A program made the position numbers and the translations under genes. Shown one piece after another: positions 54,975 through 63,723 of a DNA stretch of 64,000 bases (positions are counted from its first letter, which is position 1; every line of letters begins with the position of its first letter). Origin of the DNA: Phyllobacterium zundukense (GTDB lineage: Bacteria; Pseudomonadota; Alphaproteobacteria; Rhizobiales; Rhizobiaceae); contig NZ_CP017940.1 of NCBI RefSeq assembly GCF_002764115.1, positions 3,198,501 to 3,262,500 on the forward strand. The letters are read 5' to 3'. The notes below the pieces were generated by a model, which saw nothing but the letters and a program-made list of their open reading frames with translations, ran no database searches and had not been told where the DNA came from.

Positions 54975-55062
54975 ACTTGAGATTGGAGTGCCATCACGAG
55001 TAACACGCATTTGCTCAGGGCATGAGCCGCGGAGCGGCTAAGAGCACTCATAGGAAACGTCC

Positions 55063-55149
55063 ATGGATACCACCACCCTTCTAATCGTAGTTCTTCTCAT
55101 TGTTCTACTAGCCGGAAGCGGTTGGCACGGCCGTGGACACTGGTATTGA
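55063..55149 (+). CDS. 28-residue membrane peptide (DUF3309-like)
   Basis: A short frame with AGGAAA before the ATG: MDTTTLLIVVLLIVLLAGSG then WHGRGHWY. One hydrophobic helix with a glycine/histidine-rich tail, reminiscent of short DUF3309-type proteins of rhizobia. First gene after the EcfG-like promoter. Confidence 0.6.
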   Translation: MDTTTLLIVVLLIVLLAGSGWHGRGHWY

Positions 55150-55225
55150 GCAATCCCATACGGCCTCAACGAGATACCGGACTGTTTATCGGCATTGTTG
55201 AGATGCCGCAGACAAGGAGCATAGC

Positions 55226-55300
55226 ATGAACAACCTCATATGGCTGGTCGGAGCAGTCGTCATTGTACTCTTTGTACTCGGTTATTTTGGGCTTCGGTAG
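55226..55300 (+). CDS. 24-residue membrane peptide
   Basis: ATG at 55226 with a strong ribosome site (ACAAGGAGC), stop TAG at 55298-55300. The product reads MNNLIWLVGAVVIVLFVLGY then FGLR. A near-identical short peptide pattern is common in rhizobial genomes as I recall, without known function. Lies between the 28-residue peptide and the AI-2E-type protein. Confidence 0.6.
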   Translation: MNNLIWLVGAVVIVLFVLGYFGLR

Positions 55301-55346
55301 AAGTCACCTTGCAGCGAGCAAGCCGCCCGACGAGGAGTGATCGGTA

Positions 55347-56435
55347 GTGATACCTCTCGGCAAGCCGATCGAACAGATTTTGGGGGTCGCTGCGCTTCTT
55401 TTGCTGGCGATCGGCTGCGTTGTTGTGCTTTGGCCCTTTCTGTCGGCCATCCTGTGGGCGGCGGTCATATGTTTCTCGACATGGCCCATCTATAAGAAGT
55501 GCGAGCGGGCAGTCGGCGGCTACAAAGCACTGGCGGCCGCCCTGATGACATTGCTGGTAGTCCTCGTTCTTGTCGCCCCGTTTGCCGTCATGGTGGCGGC
55601 TCTGGCGGACAGCATAGGCAGCCTGATCACGGGGACGATCCGCATTCTCGAGCAAGGTCCTCCGGCGCCACCGCGTTGGGTCGAGGGGGTGCCGGTGGTT
55701 GGGGCGAGCTTGGCTGGCTATTGGCAGAGCTTGGCTCACGACGCTCCCGCCTTCATCGTTGAGCTCAAGAAGTTGGTCGGCCCCGTCACCGATATCGCCG
55801 TAACTGGCGGAACGGTATTCGGGATTGGCCTTCTTGAACTCGTGCTGAGTGTATTCACCGCCTTTTTCTTCTATCTCCACGGCCGACGGATGACAGCCTA
55901 TATGCGCGAAATCAGCGAACGATTCGCCGGCTCCCGCGGCCAACAGCTGCTCATGGTGGTCGGAGCAACCGTGAAGGGCGTCGTTTACGGCCTAATCGGT
56001 ACGGCACTTGCGCAAGCCCTCTTGGCTGGTATCGGTTTCTGGATCGCCGGCGTTCCTCAGGCGTTAGTGCTTGGTTTCCTCACGTTCGTTATGTCGTTTG
56101 TCCCCGTCGGCCCCCCGCTTGTGTGGGGCGCGGTGGCGCTATGGCTCATTATGCAGGGAATGTTTTGGTGGGGCGTCTTCGTTGTGGCATGGGGTTTGCT
56201 GCTTGTCAGTAGCATCGACAATGTCCTCAGGCCTTATGTCCTCGGTAAGGCCAACAATCTGCCCGTGCTGCTCGGTCTGTTCGGGTTGCTTGGTGGGGTT
56301 CTCGCCTTTGGCCTCATTGGCATATTCCTCGGCCCGGCGCTGCTTGCGGTCGCCTACAGCCTCTTCCTTGAGTGGACCGCCGCCGAGTTAGAGGAACGCA
56401 GGCATCCCACGCCGCCTCCGACGGATGCTGACTGA
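55347..56435 (+). CDS. AI-2E transporter (PerM/UPF0118) family membrane protein
   Basis: A 362-residue protein with about eight helices of the AI-2E exporter family. Typical stretches are VLWPFLSAILWAAVICFSTW, FFYLHGRRMTAYM and SSIDNVLRPYVLGKANNLPV. Family members have been linked to autoinducer or ion export, and many are stress-linked permeases of unknown substrate. The GTG at 55347 has GAGGAG about 10 bp before it. It is likely in one transcript with the two tiny membrane peptides under the EcfG-like promoter. Confidence 0.88.
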   Translation: MIPLGKPIEQILGVAALLLLAIGCVVVLWPFLSAILWAAVICFSTWPIYKKCERAVGGYKALAAALMTLLVVLVLVAPFAVMVAALADSIGSLITGTIRILEQGPPAPPRWVEGVPVVGASLAGYWQSLAHDAPAFIVELKKLVGPVTDIAVTGGTVFGIGLLELVLSVFTAFFFYLHGRRMTAYMREISERFAGSRGQQLLMVVGATVKGVVYGLIGTALAQALLAGIGFWIAGVPQALVLGFLTFVMSFVPVGPPLVWGAVALWLIMQGMFWWGVFVVAWGLLLVSSIDNVLRPYVLGKANNLPVLLGLFGLLGGVLAFGLIGIFLGPALLAVAYSLFLEWTAAELEERRHPTPPPTDAD

Positions 56436-56587
56436 GCTCTTGATTTAGAGAAGTGGCGTGTTGGAACCATAAAGTATTGTGGAGCGGTTGACGGTGGAGG
56501 CTCTCCAAACGGGTAGGAACCCACGGGACTACATCGGATACAAGGCATTTCAAGCAAATATTTGCAGATACAGCTTAAGCTCGCTTC

Positions 56588-56612
56588 GGAACAAATCCGC
56601 GTGAATACCGTT
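56588..56612 (+). promoter_or_regulatory. Sigma-EcfG-type promoter before the DUF883-like gene
   Basis: GGAAC (56588-56592), 16 bp, CGTT (56609-56612), 32 bp before the ATG at 56644. Close match to the EcfG consensus. A weaker GGAAC at 56463 is also present. Confidence 0.65.
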
Positions 56613-56643
56613 TCTTAGCAGCTGCATTTCAAGGAATAATCCC

Positions 56644-57000
56644 ATGGCCGACGCACCTGAGCCTGCACTACCGAGTGCTGACAATATGCAAAAATCCCTG
56701 GAGAAACAGATCGCGGCGCTTCGAAACGAGATCGCGAAAATCAACAGAACGATAGCGAAGCGAAGCACCAAAATACTGAACAATGCGCATGACCAGGCCT
56801 CCGATCTGTCTGAAGGCGCATCGTCGCTGGCCTCACGGGCAACGCAGCAACTGCGCACGCAAGCTCAAGCAGTTTCCGAGATTGCGCGCGAAAACCCCGG
56901 CACCACGACTTCTATACTTGGCATCGTCGGTATTATCGGTTTCCTGCTGGGCGTCGCTGTTGGGCAAACTTTGACCGATACGCGTCGTCGATGGTATTGA
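56644..57000 (+). CDS. DUF883/ElaB-like tail-anchored stress protein
   Basis: A 118-residue protein: a charged coiled-coil region (MQKSLEKQIAALRNEIAKIN) followed by a long helix and a C-terminal membrane anchor (TSILGIVGIIGFLLGVAVGQ), ending in DTRRRWY. This layout is that of ElaB/YqjD/DUF883 proteins, inner-membrane proteins that can tether ribosomes in stationary phase. AAGGAATAATCCC precedes the ATG. The EcfG-like promoter fits induction by general stress. Confidence 0.82.
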   Translation: MADAPEPALPSADNMQKSLEKQIAALRNEIAKINRTIAKRSTKILNNAHDQASDLSEGASSLASRATQQLRTQAQAVSEIARENPGTTTSILGIVGIIGFLLGVAVGQTLTDTRRRWY

Positions 57001-57356
57001 TCTCGACCACTGAGCATTTGAAGGACCCTAGGGAATCTGCCCGTTTTCTTCTCTTCCCAACAATAGACAGGGCACGAGCCCGCATCGGTCGTCGATTTCC
57101 AGGCGCTTGGCATTTACATTCTATCGCGCGGGACCGACCAGAAACTGGCAATCATCCCGATGATGATGGACGGCAAACTCGTCGCGACTCGACTGGATTG
57201 AACGAGACGCGGGCAAGAACCTTGCGCTCCAAAGAACCTGCTCGCAGCGAGGAGGAAACGGGAGTAGAATTATGGAGGCCGGAAAGACGGTGAGTGTTCC
57301 CGTCGACCGAGGGACCCAATAGCGAGGCGTTCTTCACCTCGCTGGAGAGGGTGGCC
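57001..57356. other. Intergenic stretch, about 356 bp
   Basis: No gene supported. A 16-codon frame after GAGGAGGAAACGGGAG at about 57,245-57,260 is too short to call, and a protein-like but start-less stretch at about 57,072-57,201 ends in a stop. GGAGAGG before 57357 is the ribosome site of the first cyclase gene. Confidence 0.45.
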
Positions 57357-59672
57357 ATGGGAGTAGATCATGCCGAGCGGCGGCTGGTCGCAATTCTCGC
57401 CGCCGACATTGTGGGTTATTCGCGACTTATCGAGGCTGACGAGGCTGGCACGCTGACCGCGATGAAAGCGTTGCGCTGCGAAGCAATCGACCCATTGGTG
57501 GCGGAATATCACGGGCGCATTGTTAAGCAGATGGGCGACGGCTTGATCATGGCATTCGGCTCTGTGGTAGATGCTGTTGCTTGCGCGGTGGCTTTGCAAA
57601 AGGAGGTCGCAACACGCCAGGCGGAGGTTTCACCTGAACGCCGCCTTCTCTTCCGTATGGGCATTAATCTCGGCGACGTCGTGGTTGAGGGCGATGATTT
57701 GCTGGGTGATGGTGTAAACGTCGCCGCTCGCCTGGAGCAGATATGTGAGTCCGGAGGGCTTTTTATATCCGGTACTGCCTATGACCAGTTGCAAGGCAAG
57801 CTCGAACTGCCGCTGGAATTTATCGGCGAACAGCATGTGAAAAACATCACGCGGCCCGTGCGTACCTATCGCGTACGGTTCGAGGGATCCGAGCGCAGTC
57901 GGCGGTTTAAGATCCGACACTTTCGCAAATGGGGCATTCCCGCGACAATTGCCCTGCTTCTCTTGGCTGCCGCCCCTGTCCTATGGTTAAGCCCGTGGAA
58001 GACGAGTGTCGAAACGGCGTCGATGGCCCGCATGGCACTCCCCCTCCCTGACAAGCCGTCGATCGCGGTCCTGCCGTTTGACAACATCAGCTCGGATCCC
58101 GAACAGGCCTATTTCGCCGATGGCATGACGGAAGACCTGATCACGGACCTTTCGAAGCTGTCGGGCATCTTCGTTATCGCTCGGAATTCCACGTTTGCCT
58201 ACAAGGGCAAACCCACGAAGGTGCAGCAGGTTGCGGAGGATCTAGGGGTCCGTTACGTATTGGAGGGCAGCGTGCGACGCCAGGGCGACCAGGTCCGCAT
58301 CAACGCACAGCTCATAGACGCTCTTGGAGGTCATCATTTGTGGGCTGACCGCTATGACGGCGCGATGAGCGACATCTTTTCGCTTCAGGACAAGGTCATC
58401 GGCGAGATCGTGTCTGCACTCACAGTCGAGTTCACGACTGCGGAGAAAGCTGAATCCGAGCAGGTGGAGACCAAGAGCCCGCAGGCCTACGACGCTTTGC
58501 TCCAGGGCTGGGACCATCTGCGCCGTGACACCGAGGATGAGACGCTCAAGGCAATTCCTCTTTTCGAAACGGCAGTCGCTCTCGATCCCAATTATAGCCG
58601 TGCTTATGCGGCGCTCGCTTCGGCGAATTGGAGAATTGCGGTTTCCAATTGGGAGGCGGCCAGTCTCGGCTTTCAGAAGGCGATGGAACGCGTGGATCAA
58701 AACCTGGCCTTGGCAATGCGAAAGCCAAATCCGCTTGCCTATGCGATCTCGGCCGAGGTGCTGGCAAGACAGGGCCACTATGACGAAGCTTTTGCCGGAG
58801 TCAGCCGAGCCATGGAACTCGCTCCGAACGATCCAGAAAATCATATCAGCAAGGCGCGTGTCCTGAACGCCACGGGCCGTGCCCCGGAGGCCGAACGGGA
58901 AGTGCGACAGGCCATGCGGCTCGATCCGCAATACCCGCCAAGCTATCTGCGGGTCCTTGCGATGTCGCTGTTCCACCAGGAGAAGTACGAGAATGCGGTC
59001 GAGAGCCTCGAACTCCTTGTGACTCGACAATCGGATGTGGCCGAGGATTATGCCACGCTGGTGTCGAGCTTCGGTCATCTCGGGCGCACCGATGGCGTCA
59101 AGGCCAACATCGCAAAGTACGATGCGCTCACTGTTCCTGCCGGCTACTCCCCTCTCACTGTTCAGGAACTGGGGTGGTATTGGTATGGTGACATTTTCTA
59201 TTACGAAAGGACCTACCGCGATCGTCTGCAGGAGGGCCTGCGAAAAGCCGGGGTGCAGGAGGGAGCCGGGACTGATATTTCATATGACGACTACGCTCGA
59301 CTGATAAGCAAGAGCAACGGCGAGTACAACGTCAGGGGTACCACGAAAATAGACGCGCCCACGGCCAAGCGGCTGCACGACCGCGGCGTCAAACTGGTCG
59401 ATGTGCGCACCACCCTGAGCTTCAATCGCGGGCATGTACCAGGAGCCATCAACTTATCTGTCGTGGAGAATTTATCCAACGACACGCTTTCGAACGCCGC
59501 AAACAAGGACGAGGAAGTCATCTTCTCATGCCATGGCAAATATTGCGGAGACTCGGCCTACGCATCGGCCAAAGCTTTGGTATGGGGGTTCAAGAACGTC
59601 TACCATTTTGCTGGTGGCTTCCCCGCCTGGGAGGACGCCCACTACCCGGTTGAGGCCAGTATGCCGCAATAG
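57357..59672 (+). CDS. Membrane class III nucleotide cyclase with TPR and C-terminal rhodanese domain
   Basis: A 771-residue multidomain protein. Residues 8-175 form a class III adenylate/guanylate cyclase domain with both metal Asp residues (D17 in LAADIVGYS, D61 in KQMGDGLIMAFG). One membrane helix follows at 192-211. About 235-370 is a TolB/FlgO-like domain (SIAVLPFDNISSDPEQAYFA), and about 380-620 holds TPR repeats (DPNYSRAYAALASAN, GRAPEAEREVRQAMRLDP). Residues 667-771 are a rhodanese domain (VDVRTTLSFNRGHVPGAINL) with C725/C730 in SCHGKYCGDS. It may couple thiol/sulfane-sulfur or redox state to cAMP/cGMP production. Start ATG at 57357 has GGAGAGG upstream. The next cyclase begins 33 bp later. 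Confidence 0.9.
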   Translation: MGVDHAERRLVAILAADIVGYSRLIEADEAGTLTAMKALRCEAIDPLVAEYHGRIVKQMGDGLIMAFGSVVDAVACAVALQKEVATRQAEVSPERRLLFRMGINLGDVVVEGDDLLGDGVNVAARLEQICESGGLFISGTAYDQLQGKLELPLEFIGEQHVKNITRPVRTYRVRFEGSERSRRFKIRHFRKWGIPATIALLLLAAAPVLWLSPWKTSVETASMARMALPLPDKPSIAVLPFDNISSDPEQAYFADGMTEDLITDLSKLSGIFVIARNSTFAYKGKPTKVQQVAEDLGVRYVLEGSVRRQGDQVRINAQLIDALGGHHLWADRYDGAMSDIFSLQDKVIGEIVSALTVEFTTAEKAESEQVETKSPQAYDALLQGWDHLRRDTEDETLKAIPLFETAVALDPNYSRAYAALASANWRIAVSNWEAASLGFQKAMERVDQNLALAMRKPNPLAYAISAEVLARQGHYDEAFAGVSRAMELAPNDPENHISKARVLNATGRAPEAEREVRQAMRLDPQYPPSYLRVLAMSLFHQEKYENAVESLELLVTRQSDVAEDYATLVSSFGHLGRTDGVKANIAKYDALTVPAGYSPLTVQELGWYWYGDIFYYERTYRDRLQEGLRKAGVQEGAGTDISYDDYARLISKSNGEYNVRGTTKIDAPTAKRLHDRGVKLVDVRTTLSFNRGHVPGAINLSVVENLSNDTLSNAANKDEEVIFSCHGKYCGDSAYASAKALVWGFKNVYHFAGGFPAWEDAHYPVEASMPQ

Positions 59673-59705
59673 TCGGGTATACCTCGGAACTACACGGAGG
59701 ATGTC

Positions 59706-62700
59706 ATGGACATTGCCGGGTGGCTCGCGGGCCTTGGGCTCGCCAAATATGCCACGACCTTCGCTAAGAACGAGATCACTCCCGAAGTGCTCCCGCATCT
59801 GTCGGATGCGGACCTTGAAGCGCTGGGCCTCCCGATGGGCCCGAGGAAGCTCGTGTTGGCCGCGATTGCGGAGCTCGGCAAGTCTGACATGCCAGCGGCC
59901 GGTTCAACGCCCAGCCCGGAAGCCGAACGTCGCCAACTGACGGTGATGTTTGTTGATCTCGTCGGATCCACCGCATTGTCAGGTCGATTGGACCCGGAAG
60001 AAATGGCCGAGGTGATCCGGACGTACCAACACGCGGTGGCCGCGGAGATCACGCGCATGGATGGCCACGTCGCGAAGTTCATGGGAGACGGAGTGCTGGC
60101 CTATTTCGGTTGGCCGCGGGCGCACGAGGACGAGGCCGAACGGGCGGTGCGGGGCGGCCTCGCCATCGCCGCAGCAGTCGCCCGGCTGGCGACGCCAGCC
60201 AAAGAACCCTTGGGGGCCCGGGTGGGCATCGCAACGGGTCTGGTGGTCGTGGGCGATCTCGTTGGCGAGGGCGCTGCGCAGGAGGCGGCGGTGGTCGGCG
60301 AAACGCCGAACCTGGCGGCACGACTGCAATCCCTGGCCGAGGTCGGCTGTGTGGTCATCGCCGCCTCGACGCGGCTGCTGCTTGGCGAGCTTTTCGAGCT
60401 GGTGGATCTCGGCACTCACGACCTCAAGGGGTTCGCCACTCCGGTGCAGGCGTGGCTGGTCATTGGCGAGAGCCAAGCCGAGGGCCGCTTCGAGGCGCTG
60501 CACGGGATGCGGCTCGCGTCGCTCGTCGGCCGCGATCAGGAACTGGCCGCGCTCCTCGAATGCTGGCGGCTGGCAAAGGATGGCATCGGTCAGGTAGCTC
60601 TGCTGTCGGGCGAGCCGGGCATCGGCAAGTCGCGCGTCGCGGTCGCCCTGCGTGAGCGACTTCATGGCGAGGAATGCCTGTCGCTGCGCTATCACGGCTC
60701 CCCCTATCACACGAACAGCGCACTGTTCCCGGTGATGGACCAGCTGCGGCGCGCAGCCGGAATCGAACACCACGATGTGCCCGAGGTGAAGTTGGCCAAG
60801 CTGCAGGCACTGCTTGTCTTGGCTGTATCTGACCCGAAATTGGCGATCCCATTAATCACTGAACATTTGGCGATCCCGACATCAGGTCAATACTCCCTCC
60901 CCGAGTATGGACCGGAACAGAAAAAAGCGAAGACGTTTCAAGTACTGCTTGCCCAACTTGAAGGCCTCGCGGCAAAGCAGCCGGTGCTCATGACGGCCGA
61001 AGATGTTCACTGGTTCGATCCCACGAGCCTCGAGCTGTTCGATCGCGTCGTCGATCGGATCGAGCGCATGCCGGTCTTGCTGATTGTTACCTTTCGGCCC
61101 GAGTTCATACCACGCTGGACCGGCCGGCCGCATGTGACCCTGCTGACCCTCAATCGTCTCGGGCGGAGCGAAAGCGCGGTGTTGATCGACCATCTCTCCG
61201 GCGGGCGGCCGCTTCCTGCCGACGTGCAAGCACATATTCTCGCCAAGACCGAAGGCGTGCCGCTATTCGTCGAGGAGCTCACAAAGGCGGTGCTCGAATC
61301 GGGACTGCTCCGCGAAACCGGCGAGCGCTACGAGCTCACCGGCTCGCTGCCGCTGCTTGCCATCCCCTCGACGCTGCAGGACTCGCTCCTGGCTCGCCTC
61401 GATCGGTTGATGCCGGTTAAGGAGATAGCGCAGATCGGCGCTGTCATAGGCCGCGAGTTCAGCTACGAGTTGCTCGCCGCGACCGCGCAGATGGACGAGC
61501 CGAAGCTCAGGACCGCTCTGGATGAACTCGTCCGCGCCGAACTCGCGTTTTGCCGGGACACGCCCCCGGATGCAATCTACACTTTCAAGCATGCGCTGGT
61601 GCGGGATGCCGCCTACGAGTCGCTGCTGAAGAGCCGACGCCAGCAACTCCACTGCCGGATCGCCACGGTCCTCCGCGAACGCTTTCCCGACCGAGCGGAG
61701 GCGGAGCCGGAGGTGCTTGCCCATCATGCAACCGAGGGCGGTCTGCTCGATGATGCCGTATCGTACTGGCACAAGGCGGGCCTGCGCGCCAATTATCGCT
61801 CGGCCAACGCAGAAGCCATCGCCCACCTCTCCAACGGCCTCGATCTTCTCGCGACACTTCCCGAGACTCCGGAACGCCACAACCGCGAGATCGACCTCCA
61901 GCTTGCACTCGGCATTCCACAGGTCGCCGCTAAGGGCCATGGATCAGCCGAGGCCATGGCCGCCTACACACGGGCACACGAGCTATGCAACATACTCGGC
62001 AGCGAGACATCCCAGTTCTTCCCCGTCTTGCGTGGACTGTGGACCTGCAATCGCGCCCGGGGGCAGATGCGCACGGCGCGTGACCTTGCCGACCAGCTCG
62101 TCACGATTGCCCGGCGCTCCGGGGACCACTCCCTGCTGCTGGAAGCCCAGCACACCCAATGGACGACGCGATACTGCCTCGGCGAGTGGCAGTCGGTATG
62201 CGAGCACACGGCACAGGGTCTCGCCCTCTACCGACCCGAGCATTTTTCTCACGCTTTCATGTACGGCGGTCACGACCCTGCGGTGTGCGCCATTGCCCAC
62301 GAGGGGGTAAGCCTGTGGATGCTCGGCTTTCCAGACCGGGCGCTGGCCCGAGCAGAAGAAGCCCTGGCCCTGGCCCGCAAACTGTCGCATCGCCCCAGCA
62401 TTATGCACGCCCTTTGGTATGCGATCATCCTTCACTGCTTTCGCGGCGATGCTGCCGCGGCTCGGGAAAAGATCGAGATGGTGTTGCAGATGGCGCGTGA
62501 TGGAGTGCCCCGCTGGATACCCTATGCCACGCTGCAGAGGGCCTACATTTCGGCGCTTGGTAACAAACAGCAGGCTCGAACGAGCATGACCACGATCCAA
62601 GAGGCCCTTGCAGCCGACCTGTCTGATGACGTGGAGGTGACTGGCTTTCATGTGTGCCTTTTCGCCAGCGTCTGTGGACTGGCCGGCGAGGCAGACGCCG

Positions 62701-63047
62701 GCATGAATGCATTGAAGCCAGCAATAGCCGAGGTGGCGGCCAGCGGCGCGCGCCTCTGGGAGTCGGAACTTCACCGGATCGCTGGAGATCTCCTACTACT
62801 CGGCTCAGCAGCACTCGATGTCGAGCGAAGCGAAGCACATTATCTCCGCGCCATCGAGGTAGCTCAGGAACAGCACGCCGCATCCCTCGATCTGCGCGCA
62901 TCGACCTCGCTTGCTCGCCTGTGGGCCCACCGTGGAGACCGGCGGAAAGCCTGCGACCTGCTCGCGCCTGTCTACGCCTGGTTCACCGAGGGCTTTGATA
63001 CGCGCGATGTCATTGATGCCAAGGAGTTGCTCGACCAACTTCGATAG
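59706..63047 (+). CDS. SAM-cyclase-AAA-TPR multidomain nucleotide cyclase
   Basis: A 1113-residue protein. Residues 1-58 are a SAM domain (MDIAGWLAGLGLAKYATTFA). About 76-255 is a class III cyclase domain with metal Asp D84 (VMFVDLVGSTAL) and D128 (KFMGDGVLAYFGW). About 270-560 is an AAA/STAND-type ATPase with Walker A GEPGIGKS at 302-309 and Walker B VLMTAED at 427-433. A long C-terminal TPR region follows. No membrane segment. GGAGG precedes the ATG, 33 bp after the rhodanese cyclase gene, so both are probably one transcript. Class III cyclases with this ATPase arm are common in rhizobia; ligand and product are unknown. Confidence 0.92.
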   Translation: MDIAGWLAGLGLAKYATTFAKNEITPEVLPHLSDADLEALGLPMGPRKLVLAAIAELGKSDMPAAGSTPSPEAERRQLTVMFVDLVGSTALSGRLDPEEMAEVIRTYQHAVAAEITRMDGHVAKFMGDGVLAYFGWPRAHEDEAERAVRGGLAIAAAVARLATPAKEPLGARVGIATGLVVVGDLVGEGAAQEAAVVGETPNLAARLQSLAEVGCVVIAASTRLLLGELFELVDLGTHDLKGFATPVQAWLVIGESQAEGRFEALHGMRLASLVGRDQELAALLECWRLAKDGIGQVALLSGEPGIGKSRVAVALRERLHGEECLSLRYHGSPYHTNSALFPVMDQLRRAAGIEHHDVPEVKLAKLQALLVLAVSDPKLAIPLITEHLAIPTSGQYSLPEYGPEQKKAKTFQVLLAQLEGLAAKQPVLMTAEDVHWFDPTSLELFDRVVDRIERMPVLLIVTFRPEFIPRWTGRPHVTLLTLNRLGRSESAVLIDHLSGGRPLPADVQAHILAKTEGVPLFVEELTKAVLESGLLRETGERYELTGSLPLLAIPSTLQDSLLARLDRLMPVKEIAQIGAVIGREFSYELLAATAQMDEPKLRTALDELVRAELAFCRDTPPDAIYTFKHALVRDAAYESLLKSRRQQLHCRIATVLRERFPDRAEAEPEVLAHHATEGGLLDDAVSYWHKAGLRANYRSANAEAIAHLSNGLDLLATLPETPERHNREIDLQLALGIPQVAAKGHGSAEAMAAYTRAHELCNILGSETSQFFPVLRGLWTCNRARGQMRTARDLADQLVTIARRSGDHSLLLEAQHTQWTTRYCLGEWQSVCEHTAQGLALYRPEHFSHAFMYGGHDPAVCAIAHEGVSLWMLGFPDRALARAEEALALARKLSHRPSIMHALWYAIILHCFRGDAAAAREKIEMVLQMARDGVPRWIPYATLQRAYISALGNKQQARTSMTTIQEALAADLSDDVEVTGFHVCLFASVCGLAGEADAGMNALKPAIAEVAASGARLWESELHRIAGDLLLLGSAALDVERSEAHYLRAIEVAQEQHAASLDLRASTSLARLWAHRGDRRKACDLLAPVYAWFTEGFDTRDVIDAKELLDQLR

Positions 63048-63375
63048 ATGCAATTACAATGATCGAAGCCATCCTTCCTTCCGCTAGCCCCCGCGCGCTC
63101 TTCGCTAAGCGACTCCATCGGAATCCTCCAATGTCACGCTGACTTGGTTAATCGCCATCGCTGAAGGGATTCGATCCAATCCCGTTGCGCGCGAGATCGA
63201 CGTCGCCGTCATGAAACGAACGGTGGAATGGCAATCTCGCGAATTCAATTGATCGGTGTTTGGGAATGTCCGCATAGCGCCAAGAGCCGACTTGTCAAGG
63301 AAGCCCAATCGCGCAAGGCTGTTGTTCAAGATTAAGTCGTTCCGAGGATTTCAGCTCAAATAGTGGAGGATGACG
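63048..63375. other. Intergenic stretch, about 328 bp
   Basis: No protein-like frame stands out. GGAGG at 63365-63369 is the ribosome site of the next gene. Confidence 0.5.
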
Positions 63376-63690
63376 ATGAAGTACATGATCAGCTGGTTCG
63401 AACGTCCGCAAGGATCGCCTACGGAGTACGAGAATGCCCAGAAGCGGATACTGGAGGTTTTCACTCAATGGAAGGCACCCGCCAATTTCAAGATCGAGTT
63501 ATTCGTTGTGCGAGTGGGCGAGTGGGGTGGGCATATGTTGGTGGATTGCGATGATCCGTTGGCCGTTCACAAGGTATGCTCGACCTGGCCTGCTTTTGAA
63601 TTCCAGGCACGACCCGTGATTGCCGTCGAGGACGCCGTCCGGGTCGAACTAGAAGCGATTGCTTGGCGCGATGGACTCAAACGTAAGTGA
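63376..63690 (+). CDS. DUF3303 family protein
   Basis: A 104-residue protein starting MKYMISWFERPQGSPTEYEN, with QWKAPANFKIELFVVRVGEW in the middle; this is the DUF3303 pattern as I recall it, a ferredoxin-like small protein of unknown function. The second of two in-frame ATGs (63376) is used because GGAGG is 6 bp before it. It follows the cyclase genes in the same direction after a gap of about 330 bp. Confidence 0.75.
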   Translation: MKYMISWFERPQGSPTEYENAQKRILEVFTQWKAPANFKIELFVVRVGEWGGHMLVDCDDPLAVHKVCSTWPAFEFQARPVIAVEDAVRVELEAIAWRDGLKRK

Positions 63691-63703
63691 TATTTGAGAG
63701 TAT

Positions 63704-63723
63704 CGAAGCAAATGTTTGCTTCG
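63704..63723. repeat. 20-bp palindrome after the DUF3303 gene
   Basis: CGAAGCAAA-TG-TTTGCTTCG is a perfect 9-bp inverted repeat, 13 bp past the stop. The following bases, read in plus frame, resemble the ANVCFGW pattern seen in a dispersed rhizobial intergenic repeat as I remember it. Confidence 0.45.

Noticed and set aside
54777..55010. 77-codon minus-strand ORF upstream of the small peptides
   Set aside because: No ribosome site or domain, and it overlaps the EcfG-like promoter.
57072..57201. Protein-like stretch reading LGIYILSRGTDQKLAIIPMM before a stop
   Set aside because: No start codon upstream within the frame after an in-frame stop, and no family match; could be a gene remnant but cannot be supported.
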